Source: JABDBE01 sp049585795 (lineage in GTDB: Bacteria > Acidobacteriota > Terriglobia > Terriglobales > Acidobacteriaceae). Taken from it: a DNA stretch of 64,000 nucleotides. This document shows, piece by piece, positions 63,826-64,000 of the stretch. The stretch spans positions 1-64,000 of the forward strand of contig JBAVAQ010000020.1 of NCBI GenBank assembly GCA_049585795.1, given 5' to 3'. The notes beneath the pieces are model-generated. The model had not been told where the DNA came from. It did not search any database and saw nothing but the letters and a program-made list of their open reading frames with translations. Position numbers and translations under genes: made by a program. Within the stretch, counting starts at the first letter, position 1. The number at the start of each line of letters is the position of its first letter.

Positions 63826-64000
63826 CACGGCTTCATTTACATCCCGAACTAGATTCCTGATGTACGAGCGGCGGTTCAGCAAGTCGACCATCTTGTCGCG
63901 GACCTTGCGACGACTTTCTTCTGAAGCGTCATCGGGAAGACGGTCCCAATCGTTCCAATACGTTTTTAATTCTTCTGACAGCGACTCGTATTTCTCTTCC
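63817..64000 (-). CDS. hscB: HscB co-chaperone, C-terminal part (runs off the window)
   Basis: The minus-strand frame ending with TGA at 63817-63819 codes for about 60 residues: EKYESLSEELKTYWNDWDRLP, then VRDKMVDLLNRRSYIRNLV and VNEAVEN. This is the C-terminal IscU-binding helical bundle of HscB. The J domain lies beyond the window. Its neighbour hscA supports the call. Confidence 0.85.
   Translation of the reverse strand, partial: EEKYESLSEELKTYWNDWDRLPDDASEESRRKVRDKMVDLLNRRSYIRNLVRDVNEAVEN

Overview
The window is moderately GC-rich chromosomal DNA from a free-living Gram-negative aerobe, most likely an acidobacterium (Koribacter/Terriglobia-like). This is an inference from gene content: an alternative complex III joined to a caa3-type oxidase, isoquinoline-oxidoreductase-like molybdenum enzymes, a composite HD-GYP/GGDEF/PilZ protein, a peptidase-S74-type remnant and many short secreted hypotheticals. 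No phage, plasmid, insertion sequence, CRISPR array or rRNA operon was seen. One tRNA gene (anticodon CAU) lies at 4280-4355.

Layout. 1-51: tail of an unknown gene. 380-3686 (minus): diheme cytochrome c and the two subunits of an isoquinoline 1-oxidoreductase-like molybdenum hydroxylase. 3823-4131: decayed S74-like fragment. 4600-9197: a membrane cyclic-di-GMP protein, a stand-alone PilZ protein and a nucleotidyltransferase-family protein. 9194-13691 (minus): a compact five-gene operon of three short-chain dehydrogenases, a class III aminotransferase and a pyrroline-5-carboxylate-reductase-like protein. 13751-18782: a DUF155 protein, a large FAD/Fe-S D-2-hydroxyacid dehydrogenase and a zinc-ribbon protein. 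18966-31654 (minus): a 13-gene respiratory operon, actABCDEF, one extra small membrane protein, a SCO copper chaperone and coxBACD. 31951-41214: central and amino-acid metabolism (aldehyde dehydrogenase, amidase, pgeF, GTP-PEPCK, purN, tyrS). 41351-45600: a second, three-subunit molybdenum hydroxylase with an Acidobacteria-like helical insert and a coupled Cys-rich small protein. 45702-50136: an LssY_C protein, yggX, an LpxH-like phosphoesterase, a glycosyltransferase and a STAS protein. 50141-57289: DoxX, multicopper oxidase, glycosyltransferase 2, a response regulator with HD-GYP, rhomboid, a 2OG-oxygenase-like protein and an EamA transporter. 57713-60836: gabT-like, yraN and galT, with a consensus CRP-type site before yraN. 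61027-64000 (minus): hscB (partial), hscA, fdx and iscX.

The respiratory block makes a quinol to cytochrome c to oxygen chain: ActA-F oxidise quinol, the heme c domains of ActA, ActE and CoxB pass electrons on, and the oxidase (A2-type subunit I) reduces oxygen; the SCO protein probably loads copper. The two molybdenum enzymes and the FAD/Fe-S dehydrogenase feed electrons from organic substrates. The hscB-hscA-fdx-iscX set supports Fe-S cluster maturation.

Beyond the genes, I read several families of small intergenic repeats. The most striking are degenerate arrays with a 7- or 8-bp period, at about 13.7, 25.9, 52.8, 61.3 and 63.8 kb. Three of these loci are inverted pairs of arrays, and all lie between same-strand genes, touching stop or start codons. 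A second class consists of short hairpin elements at gene ends.
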